From Saprospiraceae bacterium (GTDB taxonomy: Bacteria; Bacteroidota; Bacteroidia; Chitinophagales; Saprospiraceae): a DNA stretch of 40,162 nt. A program made the translations under genes and the position numbers. Position 1 is the first letter of the stretch. Every line of letters starts with the position of its first letter. Shown piece by piece: positions 1 through 7,904 of this stretch. The notes under the pieces are model-generated. The model had not been told where the DNA came from. It ran no database searches and saw nothing but the letters and a program-made list of their open reading frames with translations. The stretch spans positions 355,317 to 395,478 of the forward strand of contig JAHDHL010000002.1 in NCBI GenBank assembly GCA_020631355.1, given 5' to 3'.

Positions 1-683
1 CTACGCCATAATGGTTTTCTTGTTTTTTTGGAACGGGGGCCTATCATTACGAAAAGTACATCATCATCCAGATGAGGGAGGACATGTTCCAAAAACCAGG
101 AAAACCCTTTGCGCTTTACAGGCCTACCCAGACTTGTAATGACTTTCCTTTGATTGAGGTCTATTCCGAATTTCGATTGGAATGTTTCCCTTATTTCTTC
201 CTCATTCACTTCCAAGTCGGCGAGGTCGTGGTCCACTCCGTTGGGTACGGTATACATCCTAGACTTGTCGAATCCCCTATCCAGACATTCCTGGGTAGTG
301 GCTCCACTCACACTTACAAATGCATCATACTTACGGAATATGGGTACGACCTTTTTCTGGAACCATTGGTTCGGAAAAACAATATCCAACCCATGAAAGG
401 TAATGACCACCGGTATATTGGTATAGGACTGGAGCCATTTCGCGAAATATCCCATGAGTCCGTCATTCAAATGAATAATTTCAATATTGGGATGATTCCT
501 TAATATGCGCTTGACCCTTGATTTGAGTTTCCAGAAAAACTGCACCACATTTTCTTCTTCCTTATTCAGCAAGACCTTATGAACCTTGTGGATTTTCTCA
601 GTTCTGCTGACCAATTCATAACTCTGCTTCTCCATCCCTCCGATGGTAGGTGGATATTTATGAGAGATGAAAAGGATTTCCAT
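1..683 (-). CDS. GT4-type glycosyltransferase, 3' part cut by window edge
   Basis: Reading the minus strand from an ATG at 683-681 gives an open frame of 227 codons that runs off the left edge, so only the N-terminal half and the start of the second Rossmann domain are present. The N-terminus ISHKYPPTIGGMEK carries the glycine-rich nucleotide-sugar/acceptor loop of GT4 enzymes. FHGLD near residue 95 and VPNGVD near residue 145 are typical of the family, and SLGRPVKRKGF opens the donor-binding domain. It probably transfers a sugar onto a lipid or polysaccharide at the cytoplasmic membrane; donor and acceptor cannot be told. A second GT4 gene lies upstream on the same strand, separated by a terminator-like hairpin, so the two are neighbours but perhaps not one transcript. 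Confidence 0.85.
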   Translation of the reverse strand, partial: MEILFISHKYPPTIGGMEKQSYELVSRTEKIHKVHKVLLNKEEENVVQFFWKLKSRVKRILRNHPNIEIIHLNDGLMGYFAKWLQSYTNIPVVITFHGLDIVFPNQWFQKKVVPIFRKYDAFVSVSGATTQECLDRGFDKSRMYTVPNGVDHDLADLEVNEEEIRETFQSKFGIDLNQRKVITSLGRPVKRKGFSWFLEHVLPHLDDDVLFVMIGPRSKKTRKPLWR

Positions 684-814
684 ATATGGATGGGAATGAT
701 TGATCAATTAATAGAAATAGCAGTGCTAAATCAATACTGGTATGCAAACATAATGAACATGAGGGATAAATCAGAATAGGGAATCAAATGATAGGCATAT
801 GTCGTACCAACGAA

Positions 815-847
815 ACGGACCACTGCATCTCAAATGCAGTGGTCCGT
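815..847 (-). terminator. Hairpin terminator after the second glycosyltransferase gene
   Basis: A perfect 14-bp stem (815-828 with 834-847) encloses a 5-nt loop. On the minus strand it lies 37 bases after the stop of the gene at 884-2071 and is followed by a short T-rich stretch (TTTCGTT). The weak T tract is the main reservation. Confidence 0.6.
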
Positions 848-883
848 CATTCGGATTATTCCTTATCCTCCGAATATGTCCTT

Positions 884-2071
884 TTAGGAAAATACGGGTT
901 CTTCTTCCAAGACACCTGCTTTCCTAACGATATGCCTCAGATCTTCGAAGTAGATATTGACCAAATGGTCCCAACTCAGGCTATCGGTATATTCCAATCC
1001 GTTGTGGACCAACTTATGATATAATTCCCTATCGCTGATGAGTCCTTGGATGGTAGACCAGAATTGGTCGATATTATTTTCCTCACAAATCATTCCATTG
1101 AAGCCATGCTGCACGATACTCTTTGGGCCTCCACCATTGGCTACGACACAAGGTATCCCTGAGGCCATGGCTTCAATGACCACATTCCCATACGTTTCCG
1201 TAACGGATGGGAAGAAGAAGACATCAGAAGATGCATATGTCTTGGCCAAATCCTCATGCCCCAACATTCCTAGGAAGTGGGCTTTCGGCATTTTTCTTTC
1301 CAATTCATTCCTTACCACCCCATCACCTGCTACGATGAAATTCACCTGAGCATTCTCGGATTCACATTTTTTATACAAATCTATGAGTGCCTGTAGGTTC
1401 TTTTCCCAGACCAATCTACTGGCGAAAAGAATATTGGGATTATCATTCCCAACCAAATCACGGATATATGACTTATCCTTTTTGCTAGGATTGAACAGTT
1501 CGTTATTGATACCTCTTTGCCATAGTTTGAGGTTATTTCCGCCTAAGTTACACTTAGTCTTGAGGTCCTTGATGATTTCCGTGGTCGGAACATATACAAT
1601 CCTTGGGTCCTTGTAAAAACTATGGGTGATTTGCTTGGTTTTCCTTTCAAAGAAAGGAATGGTGAACTTAGCAAAATCAAAATAGTACTTCACATAGGAA
1701 ATGAAGTGCGTATGATATATCGTAACTACTGGAATATTATTCGCTATACCATACTTATTCGCAAAACTCCCTAATGGGGATGGACTTGCAAAATGAATGA
1801 TATCAGGCTGGAATTCCTCTAGTTTGGCATTGAGCTTTTTCTTTGCCAAGAAAGGCAAGGCTGCTTCATAACTGGTATTATAGGGAATTGTAACTGTAGG
1901 CAACTTGAATACCTCAAATCCCATTTCCTTATCTGGTTCCACTCCACAGAAGAACATGAATTCGAAATCTTCCCTAGGAATCCTATCCAGGATCTGGTAC
2001 ATGGTTCTTGTAGCACCGTCAAAATCTGCTGTAAGAATTTCAGCAAAAAAAGCTACTCTGATTTTTTTCAT
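884..2071 (-). CDS. GT4-family glycosyltransferase
   Basis: A 395-residue protein with the two-Rossmann GT-B layout. The N-terminal domain starts with a beta strand (IRVAFFAE) and the acceptor-side loop DFDGATRT. The C-terminal domain starts near residue 213 (NILFASRLVWEKN) and contains the E-x7-E motif at E292 and E300 followed by AMASGIPCVVA, the nucleotide-sugar binding signature of retaining GT4 enzymes. Length is normal and there is no signal peptide, so it acts in the cytoplasm or at the inner face of the membrane. The family includes mannosyl- and glucosyl-transferases acting on lipids and exopolysaccharide; the sugar cannot be assigned. It lies upstream of a second GT4 gene on the same strand. 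The start is an ATG. Confidence 0.9.
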   Translation of the reverse strand: MKKIRVAFFAEILTADFDGATRTMYQILDRIPREDFEFMFFCGVEPDKEMGFEVFKLPTVTIPYNTSYEAALPFLAKKKLNAKLEEFQPDIIHFASPSPLGSFANKYGIANNIPVVTIYHTHFISYVKYYFDFAKFTIPFFERKTKQITHSFYKDPRIVYVPTTEIIKDLKTKCNLGGNNLKLWQRGINNELFNPSKKDKSYIRDLVGNDNPNILFASRLVWEKNLQALIDLYKKCESENAQVNFIVAGDGVVRNELERKMPKAHFLGMLGHEDLAKTYASSDVFFFPSVTETYGNVVIEAMASGIPCVVANGGGPKSIVQHGFNGMICEENNIDQFWSTIQGLISDRELYHKLVHNGLEYTDSLSWDHLVNIYFEDLRHIVRKAGVLEEEPVFS

Positions 2072-2251
2072 GAGCGTTTTGTTTCAAGGATTCTGCTCTG
2101 TCAGGATAGGTCAAAATCCATTGTTCCCTCTACGAAATTAGCTAATATTCAAAAGAAACAGGTTTCACATCAGCTTTGTTTCGAGTGGTTCCGGTTATCT
2201 AAACGGTTTTAATGGTCATATCAGGCTGTACTGTCCACTAAAAATAGCATG

Positions 2252-2274
2252 CATATACTTCCTTGAAGTATATG
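2252..2274 (-). terminator. Hairpin, probable terminator of the Clp/DksA-like/OMP operon
   Basis: A perfect 10-bp stem (2252-2261 with 2265-2274) has a 3-nt loop. On the minus strand it lies about 90 bases after the barrel gene stop and is followed a few bases later by TATTTTTAG. A second short palindrome (2286-2300, TAGGGG/CCCCTA) lies just before it. The 293-base gap 2072-2364 holds no gene that I can support. Confidence 0.5.
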
Positions 2275-2364
2275 ACAATCGGGACTAGGGGTATCCCCTA
2301 TGCATTAGGTAAGATTTTTTAAAAAAAGTCGATTTTAAGGAGATACGGACTTGTTTGGGTAGGT

Positions 2365-2937
2365 CTAAAGGTCTAATTGATAGTTGATTCCAAGGATGTA
2401 TTGTGTAAATATATCCTTTCTTTCCCGCTTATTGATAATCGTATAAACATTGAATCCGGTATCGAGGTACAATCCTTTGTAAAGGTGCCATTCGTAGGCC
2501 CCTCCGAAACCAAAATAACTCAACCTATCGGATTCGTAAGGATTCCCCTTGCCACAGGTACAATAATTACCATAGTGATAGGACAGTTCCCCTATCAGTT
2601 TATTCTTCTGATTTCCCAAAAAATCATATTGGGCAAAAGCTCCTGCCATGTAATAATTATCCTTGACCGCTTCTGGTGTGAAGATATTGGAGAAACGGGT
2701 TCTGATATCCATATAACTGATACCTACATAAACATTCTTGTAGACATTGGTGGCCAGGTTGACATGGGTGACCATTTCATGGTATCTCTCCAGGTCATCT
2801 TCCTCTGCAAATCTCAGATAAGTAAAGGAACCTCCGATAACCAGTTGTTCTGCAAAAGTCCGGCCCTGCGATTCATTTTGGGCTTGCACGAAAACAGTGG
2901 AAACCATCAAAACCAATATTAAGAGAGAATATTTCAT
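2365..2937 (-). CDS. Small outer-membrane beta-barrel protein, function unknown
   Basis: This 190-residue protein has a clear signal peptide of about 19 residues ending VFVQAQ, a typical Bacteroidota cleavage context before Q. The rest is rich in alternating aromatic and polar residues (SYMDIRTRF, ELSYHYGN, LYLDTGFNVY), consistent with an eight- to ten-stranded barrel, and it ends in a strand with a hydrophobic last residue (YILGINYQLDL). I recognise no enzymatic motif. It is the last gene of an apparent three-gene operon, starting only 9 bases after the DksA-like gene, so it is probably co-expressed with that gene and the Clp ATPase. A porin, an assembly factor or a structural barrel are all possible. 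Confidence 0.75.
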   Translation of the reverse strand: MKYSLLILVLMVSTVFVQAQNESQGRTFAEQLVIGGSFTYLRFAEEDDLERYHEMVTHVNLATNVYKNVYVGISYMDIRTRFSNIFTPEAVKDNYYMAGAFAQYDFLGNQKNKLIGELSYHYGNYCTCGKGNPYESDRLSYFGFGGAYEWHLYKGLYLDTGFNVYTIINKRERKDIFTQYILGINYQLDL

Positions 2938-2946
2938 CGTTTTCGG

Positions 2947-3285
2947 TTATCTCCTACTCGCACAACTGACACAGTAGGTGCTTTCGGGCATGAACATTAG
3001 ACGTTGTACAGGGATTGTGGAAGAACAGTTAGAACATTTTCCAAAATCGGGGTCTTCCAATTTTGACAATGATGTCTTGAGCTTAGCCATTTTCCTACGG
3101 GCCGCCCTAAGGGCCGCCTCTGCCACACTCTTATTATTGATGGCATCCATCCTCGTTATTCTTCCTAATGAATTCTCAGGGGAAATGGGTTGGGTATCAA
3201 TGATTAACTGTTCGATGGACTGTTCCGTCTCGACGATTGCAGTTTCTAATTTATCCTTGAACTGTTCTTTTTCTTCTGTTGTCAT
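2947..3285 (-). CDS. DksA/TraR-family zinc-finger protein
   Basis: The product has 112 residues: a long charged helical N-terminal part (residues 1-80) and a C4 zinc finger formed by C84-x2-C87 and C105-x2-C108. This is the layout of DksA/TraR proteins, which enter the RNA polymerase secondary channel and, with ppGpp, retune promoter choice. Canonical DksA has an acidic DxxDxA tip between two helices. Here the region around residues 45-60 reads RMDAINNKSVAE, so the tip is not canonical and DksA-like action is inference. It sits 29 bases downstream of the Clp-type ATPase gene and 9 bases upstream of the barrel gene, all on the minus strand. Several such paralogues per genome are common in Bacteroidota, so I give no gene symbol. 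Confidence 0.85.
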   Translation of the reverse strand: MTTEEKEQFKDKLETAIVETEQSIEQLIIDTQPISPENSLGRITRMDAINNKSVAEAALRAARRKMAKLKTSLSKLEDPDFGKCSNCSSTIPVQRLMFMPESTYCVSCASRR

Positions 3286-3314
3286 GCGCTAAACATTAAG
3301 TCGGTTCGACCTAG

Positions 3315-6300
3315 TTATTCCTCTCCTAGGATTTCCTTATCCAATCGGCTGCGGAATAACTTATCCAGATGCTTCTGAATGAAAATATGATGGGTTCCCC
3401 TTTGGACATCCCGATCTATCTTGTACTGGGTATCCTTAACCTTGAAAGGCGTGAATTGCCTTCTATTCTTCTGTACTTTCTTGTTGAAGAAATCCTTTCG
3501 GTGAATATCCCTTGGATAAGCAGGTTCCTTGGAATCCACTTGTACATAATATCTGTATTGTTCCTCCTTACTTACATTCCAATCCATTCTTCCTATCTCG
3601 GGTTGGAAATAAAGTAGGATTCCGGGGCTCTTGACTGCAATGATGATACCACAAAACATATCTCCTTTTTGTTGGGGAGTGAATCGTTTCTTATCATCCA
3701 AATCCAACGGACGATGGATATAATCCATTCTCACTTCCCTGACCTCATCAACCACTTTCTTTCCATCCACCAATCGTTGTTTCTTGACCATGATTCTCTC
3801 ATTGTAATGAGATTCCCTGAACCAAAGTGTCTTGGCTTCCCTGATTTCAAGTCCCCTAGCCTCAAGGATGGGTTGGTAGAATTCAAACAATCGCTCAGGG
3901 TTAACGCCCATTAATGCCAGATAACATGTATTGTATTCCGGATTTAACCTAGCAAAGAGTTCTATTTTAAGTTCTTCGAACTTACGTTCCCAGGATTTCA
4001 CATCATCCAAGACTGTTGGACGGTAAGGTCTCAGATCCATTATATTCAGTGCCAACTCCATTTCATATTCCTCAATTTCCTTGGAAATGGCATCCATCTT
4101 ATCCTTCATTTTCAGATAATGGGAATAATTCTCACTATCCTTTTGATTGTTCCAGAATTTCTCCCCTTTCTTTTTCTTCTTGTTTTCCAACATGTCCAAC
4201 TCACTCAACAATCTCACATACACATTCCCCTCAATCAATTGGTAGACCCTACGTCTATGTTCAGAGGTAAGGTCCGCAGCATTATCCCTTTGGAGTTCCT
4301 CAAGCATGAGTTCCAATTTCATCGGGTCTGCATCCACATTCAGAGCGATGTGCTGTTCATCTCCCTCACCTTCTATACGAACCCCTACTTCCAGTTGGTC
4401 ATTATAATCGTAGCTATTCAAGGTCTTGGACAATGGAGTAATGAGTTGCTCACGCATGGCACGCTGTAGGAATCGGGCACCGTATTTTTCATCATATCCC
4501 TTATCCGCAATGAAGTCCATGACGGTATCATCCATCTGGATGGTCATTTTCCTGAACTTGACCCCCTCTCGTTTATGGAACAATGTCATTTCCCTATCCA
4601 CTACGAATCTCATCGTTTCCCTACCCAGTGGGCTGAAAGGTATTACCCTATCAATACGATTGAACATTTCGGGACGGAAGTGTTTTTCCACTGATGTAAT
4701 GAAGTGGGCATTCACATCCGAGGTATTCAATCCCTTTTCCCAACCGATACGATTGCTTTGTAGGGATGTTGCTCCAATATTGGAGGTCATGATAATCATG
4801 GTACTACAGAAATTCACCAATTTTCCTTGGCTGTCGGTCAATCTTCCTTCTCCCAAAACTTGTAGTAACAAATCATAGAAAGAGGCATCCGCTTTTTCTA
4901 TCTCATCGAAAAGCACCACAGCAAAAGGATCTCTCCGAACAGCTGCCGTGAGTAATCCCTCCGTATGATATCCAGCGCCCGTCAGCCTAAGTACAGCGTA
5001 GGGATCAGAGTATTCACTCATATCAAAACGAATAATCTTATCCCGTCCACCAAACATGAACCGGGCCATAATCTTGGCCATTTCGGTCTTACCCACACCT
5101 GTCGGACCAACAAACAAGAAAGATGCAATCGGCTTTCCTTGTCTGGTCAGTGCTGTCTTGACCGAAGCAAATACATCCACTACCGCATCCACACAGTGGT
5201 CTTGCCCAAATAAGTCATTCTTGAAATTCTTCCTGACCTGATCAGGACTCATTGGCACATCAGGGTCCACCATGAACAAAGGCATCCCTGTCTCCTCGCA
5301 AAAATACTGTATCACATCAGAGCGACCAATCATCTTTGACTCGCCCTCTTTTTTGCGACCTTTTTTCTTATTAATGATGATACTCTCCAAGAAGCGGATA
5401 GGTTTACCTGGGAATCCTGAGTAAGGTGTGAATCGCTTGTTCAGGCGTATGGTTTCCTTTACGGCTTCATCCTCAATCTGAATGCCACTCGATTCTGCAA
5501 TGGCATTCACTTTCCTCAATATGATGGACTCCAATTCCTTGGTGGGTTCCTCTATCCTAATGATATTGAATAAGGAAGAAAAATTCGGACTTCTCAGGTC
5601 TATCTGAGCCAATTCCTCATCCGTACATTCGGAAATCAATGTTACTTCACCACTGACCAGATAAGGGCGAAGATACTCAGCCATACTGACATCATTCCCC
5701 TCATATTGTCCCACTTCGAATAACTCCATTAGGTTTCTGACAAAGAGGACATCTCCCCTTGTATTCAAATCCTTACAGAGGTATGCAATATTCTCCTGCC
5801 AACCCGTTTCCCTTGTCAATTCCTTTATCATGGTGGAAGCTGTGGTTTCCCAAAACTGGGACATCACCTTATGCTTCCCCCTTGTCCTCACCAATTCCCA
5901 GACCAGGGTTGTCTTACCGACCCCACTTGGTCCAACGAGCAATGCATTCTTGCTGTATTTTCCTTTCTGTGAGCGGATGAGGGATTCCAACTCCTTATCC
6001 ATTCCATACAGCACCTGACGAGGCACCTCAATTTTCTGAGCGACCAGCGGAAGAATTTCCTGTTTCTTCTCCTCCGCCAATTTTCCTAATTCAGCAGGTG
6101 TATGGAACTTAAGATTGATTTCCTGTTGTAGTAATTCTATCGAATCGAACCAGATGGTTTCCACGATTTCCTGAACACTTTTCAAACGTTTCTTACGAAT
6201 GAATTCCAATCGGATGGCACCTCTTAGATTATCCTCAAAATCCTCATCATTATCAATAAAGATTTCTACTCCAACCGCAGGAACGGTAACCCAAACCCCT

Positions 6301-6614
6301 CGTTCTGTCTGCTTGAAAAAGAATTTGAAAATGAGTTCGAATGTAGGGAAACTAATCCTGTCCTTCGCTGCTGCAAATTCCACATCTATCTCACCATGAA
6401 AGAAGTCTCCCTCTGTATATTGATTCAGTATGGTAGCATAATCTCCCTTATCCAATACCTTATCCTGAAAGGCATTGCGAAACCGATTGGCCATTTGCCG
6501 AATTGTTTGTTCGGGAAAAACCAACTGTTGGTGCATCATTGGAGTGAAAATATTCCCTCCGGATGAAAGATTTAGTTTGAAACCGTAAAAAGGTATGGTA
6601 AGTACGTGTGCCAT
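3315..6614 (-). CDS. Clp-type double AAA+ ATPase with release-factor-2-like C-terminus
   Basis: This is a 1099-residue protein. Residues 1-200 are not the usual Clp N-repeat domain. The first AAA module has Walker A GPSGVGKT (228-235), but its Walker B reads DVLFVRN (288-294), with RN where DE is expected. The second module is complete: Walker A 503-510, Walker B VVLFDEIEK (566-574), sensor 1 near TSN (610-612), arginine finger RPEMFNR (647-653) and a Clp small domain after it. From about residue 782 a helical segment with FW (820-821), a coiled coil (about 825-855) and a mixed alpha/beta segment (897-1099) follow in the order seen in release factor 2, but no GGQ is present. It is the first gene of an operon with the DksA-like and barrel genes. 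A ribosome- or translation-linked unfoldase is inference. Lack of an IGF-type ClpP loop was judged by eye only. Confidence 0.85.
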   Translation of the reverse strand: MAHVLTIPFYGFKLNLSSGGNIFTPMMHQQLVFPEQTIRQMANRFRNAFQDKVLDKGDYATILNQYTEGDFFHGEIDVEFAAAKDRISFPTFELIFKFFFKQTERGVWVTVPAVGVEIFIDNDEDFEDNLRGAIRLEFIRKKRLKSVQEIVETIWFDSIELLQQEINLKFHTPAELGKLAEEKKQEILPLVAQKIEVPRQVLYGMDKELESLIRSQKGKYSKNALLVGPSGVGKTTLVWELVRTRGKHKVMSQFWETTASTMIKELTRETGWQENIAYLCKDLNTRGDVLFVRNLMELFEVGQYEGNDVSMAEYLRPYLVSGEVTLISECTDEELAQIDLRSPNFSSLFNIIRIEEPTKELESIILRKVNAIAESSGIQIEDEAVKETIRLNKRFTPYSGFPGKPIRFLESIIINKKKGRKKEGESKMIGRSDVIQYFCEETGMPLFMVDPDVPMSPDQVRKNFKNDLFGQDHCVDAVVDVFASVKTALTRQGKPIASFLFVGPTGVGKTEMAKIMARFMFGGRDKIIRFDMSEYSDPYAVLRLTGAGYHTEGLLTAAVRRDPFAVVLFDEIEKADASFYDLLLQVLGEGRLTDSQGKLVNFCSTMIIMTSNIGATSLQSNRIGWEKGLNTSDVNAHFITSVEKHFRPEMFNRIDRVIPFSPLGRETMRFVVDREMTLFHKREGVKFRKMTIQMDDTVMDFIADKGYDEKYGARFLQRAMREQLITPLSKTLNSYDYNDQLEVGVRIEGEGDEQHIALNVDADPMKLELMLEELQRDNAADLTSEHRRRVYQLIEGNVYVRLLSELDMLENKKKKKGEKFWNNQKDSENYSHYLKMKDKMDAISKEIEEYEMELALNIMDLRPYRPTVLDDVKSWERKFEELKIELFARLNPEYNTCYLALMGVNPERLFEFYQPILEARGLEIREAKTLWFRESHYNERIMVKKQRLVDGKKVVDEVREVRMDYIHRPLDLDDKKRFTPQQKGDMFCGIIIAVKSPGILLYFQPEIGRMDWNVSKEEQYRYYVQVDSKEPAYPRDIHRKDFFNKKVQKNRRQFTPFKVKDTQYKIDRDVQRGTHHIFIQKHLDKLFRSRLDKEILGEE

Positions 6615-6632
6615 TTTATGAAGCTAGATTAT

Positions 6633-6679
6633 AAGACAATGAATGCTAGACTTTATCTATGTCTAGCATTCATTGTCTT
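6633..6679. repeat. Perfect 19-bp inverted repeat between divergent genes
   Basis: Arms 6633-6651 and 6661-6679 are exact reverse complements around a 9-nt loop. The element lies between the start of the Clp-type gene (6614, minus) and the OmpA-type gene (6776, plus), so it ends neither. It could be an operator bound by a dimer or a 5' untranslated hairpin of the Clp operon. A near-match to the -7 element (TACCTTTA on the minus strand, 6698-6705) would place it inside the leader. Confidence 0.7.
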
Positions 6680-6775
6680 GGAATCTTTTAATCCCATTAA
6701 AGGTAGTAATTTTCCAAAGAGTATGTAACTCGAATTATTTTTAACGTTATTGAATTATACCAAATGTCTTCAACT

Positions 6776-7900
6776 ATGAAAAAGGCCCATATCATTTTCA
6801 TTTTGTTCCTTTTTGCCTTGCGTGTATCAGCCCAAGGAGATACCGATACCGTAGTCATACATAGCGCTCAGATATACTTTGATTTTGCCAAGGATGAAAT
6901 AAGGGATACCGAACTGGAGCGGCTCAATGAAATATCAGGGCATTTACAAGATGATTTCTCTGGTTTTGTAAGATTAACCGGACATACGGATTCCATTGGT
7001 ACTAATTCTAATAATGATGACCTTTCTGCTAGGCGGGCCAACCAAGTGATACAACATTTGGTCGCATCCGGAATTTCACCCAAGGTAAGATTCTATACCC
7101 AGTTCAATGGGGAAAACCAACCCGTTGCAGATAATGGTTCCGACCAAGGAAGGCAACAGAATCGGAGAGTCGAAGTCGAAATCCTAAAAATAAAAACAAC
7201 GGAAATCGTCCAGGAAGAAATTGCTGAATATGTGCCGGATTATGTGCCAGAAATCCCTGTCAAAACAACTGTTTCATTCATCATCAAGGATGAGGAAACA
7301 GAAAAGTCGCTTGAGGCAAAAGTTGTATACAAAAGATACATCACAGACGAGGCCAAAACTTATTTGTGCCAAGCCGGAGGAGCCAATCAGATCAATGTGG
7401 ATTTGGATGAGAATCAGAAAATGTTCTTTGAGTTTTATGCCGAAGGATATTTCCATAACTCTGTTGACTACTTGGTAAAGAAAGGACAGGATAATCTCAT
7501 CATCATATTATTAAAACCCATTAAGGAGGGGAATAAGCTGGCTTTGAAAAATCTTTATTTCTATGGGAACCAAGCCAAATTATTACCCAAATCCATTCCT
7601 GAATTAAAACGACTCAAAAATAGCATCCTACTGAACCCCAATGTCATCCTAGAGGTGGGAGGCCATATCAATTATCCCAATACCCATCCTGATGATGTCC
7701 CAGAGTGGAGTGTGAATCTGTCTGAAAGAAGGGCAGAGGTGATTTATAATTATTTGGTGAATAGTGGAGTCAATGAAAAGCAATTATCATTCAAAGGATA
7801 TAGCAACACGCAAATGATTAATCCTTATGCCACCCAGGAAGCCCAAATGAAACCTAACCGAAGGGTTGAAATCAAAGTAATGGGATATCTCAAAGAATGA
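6776..7900 (+). CDS. Secreted protein with two OmpA-like peptidoglycan-binding domains
   Basis: Starting at the ATG at 6776 gives 374 residues beginning MKKAHIIF, a clean signal peptide cleaved near VSAQG. An in-frame ATG lies four codons upstream at 6764, but the later start puts the lysines at the very N-terminus. The mature protein opens with an OmpA C-terminal domain (FDFAKDEI, LTGHTDSIG, LSARRANQV and NRRVEVE in order), then has a middle all-beta segment of about 100 residues, then a second OmpA-like domain (LYFYGNQAKLLP, LSERRAEVIYNYL, NRRVEIKV). OmpA-like domains bind peptidoglycan diaminopimelate, so the protein probably links cell wall and outer membrane. Two such domains in one protein are less common. 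The next gene starts 4 bases after the stop, implying co-transcription. Confidence 0.85.
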   Translation: MKKAHIIFILFLFALRVSAQGDTDTVVIHSAQIYFDFAKDEIRDTELERLNEISGHLQDDFSGFVRLTGHTDSIGTNSNNDDLSARRANQVIQHLVASGISPKVRFYTQFNGENQPVADNGSDQGRQQNRRVEVEILKIKTTEIVQEEIAEYVPDYVPEIPVKTTVSFIIKDEETEKSLEAKVVYKRYITDEAKTYLCQAGGANQINVDLDENQKMFFEFYAEGYFHNSVDYLVKKGQDNLIIILLKPIKEGNKLALKNLYFYGNQAKLLPKSIPELKRLKNSILLNPNVILEVGGHINYPNTHPDDVPEWSVNLSERRAEVIYNYLVNSGVNEKQLSFKGYSNTQMINPYATQEAQMKPNRRVEIKVMGYLKE

Positions 7901-7904
7901 GTGC

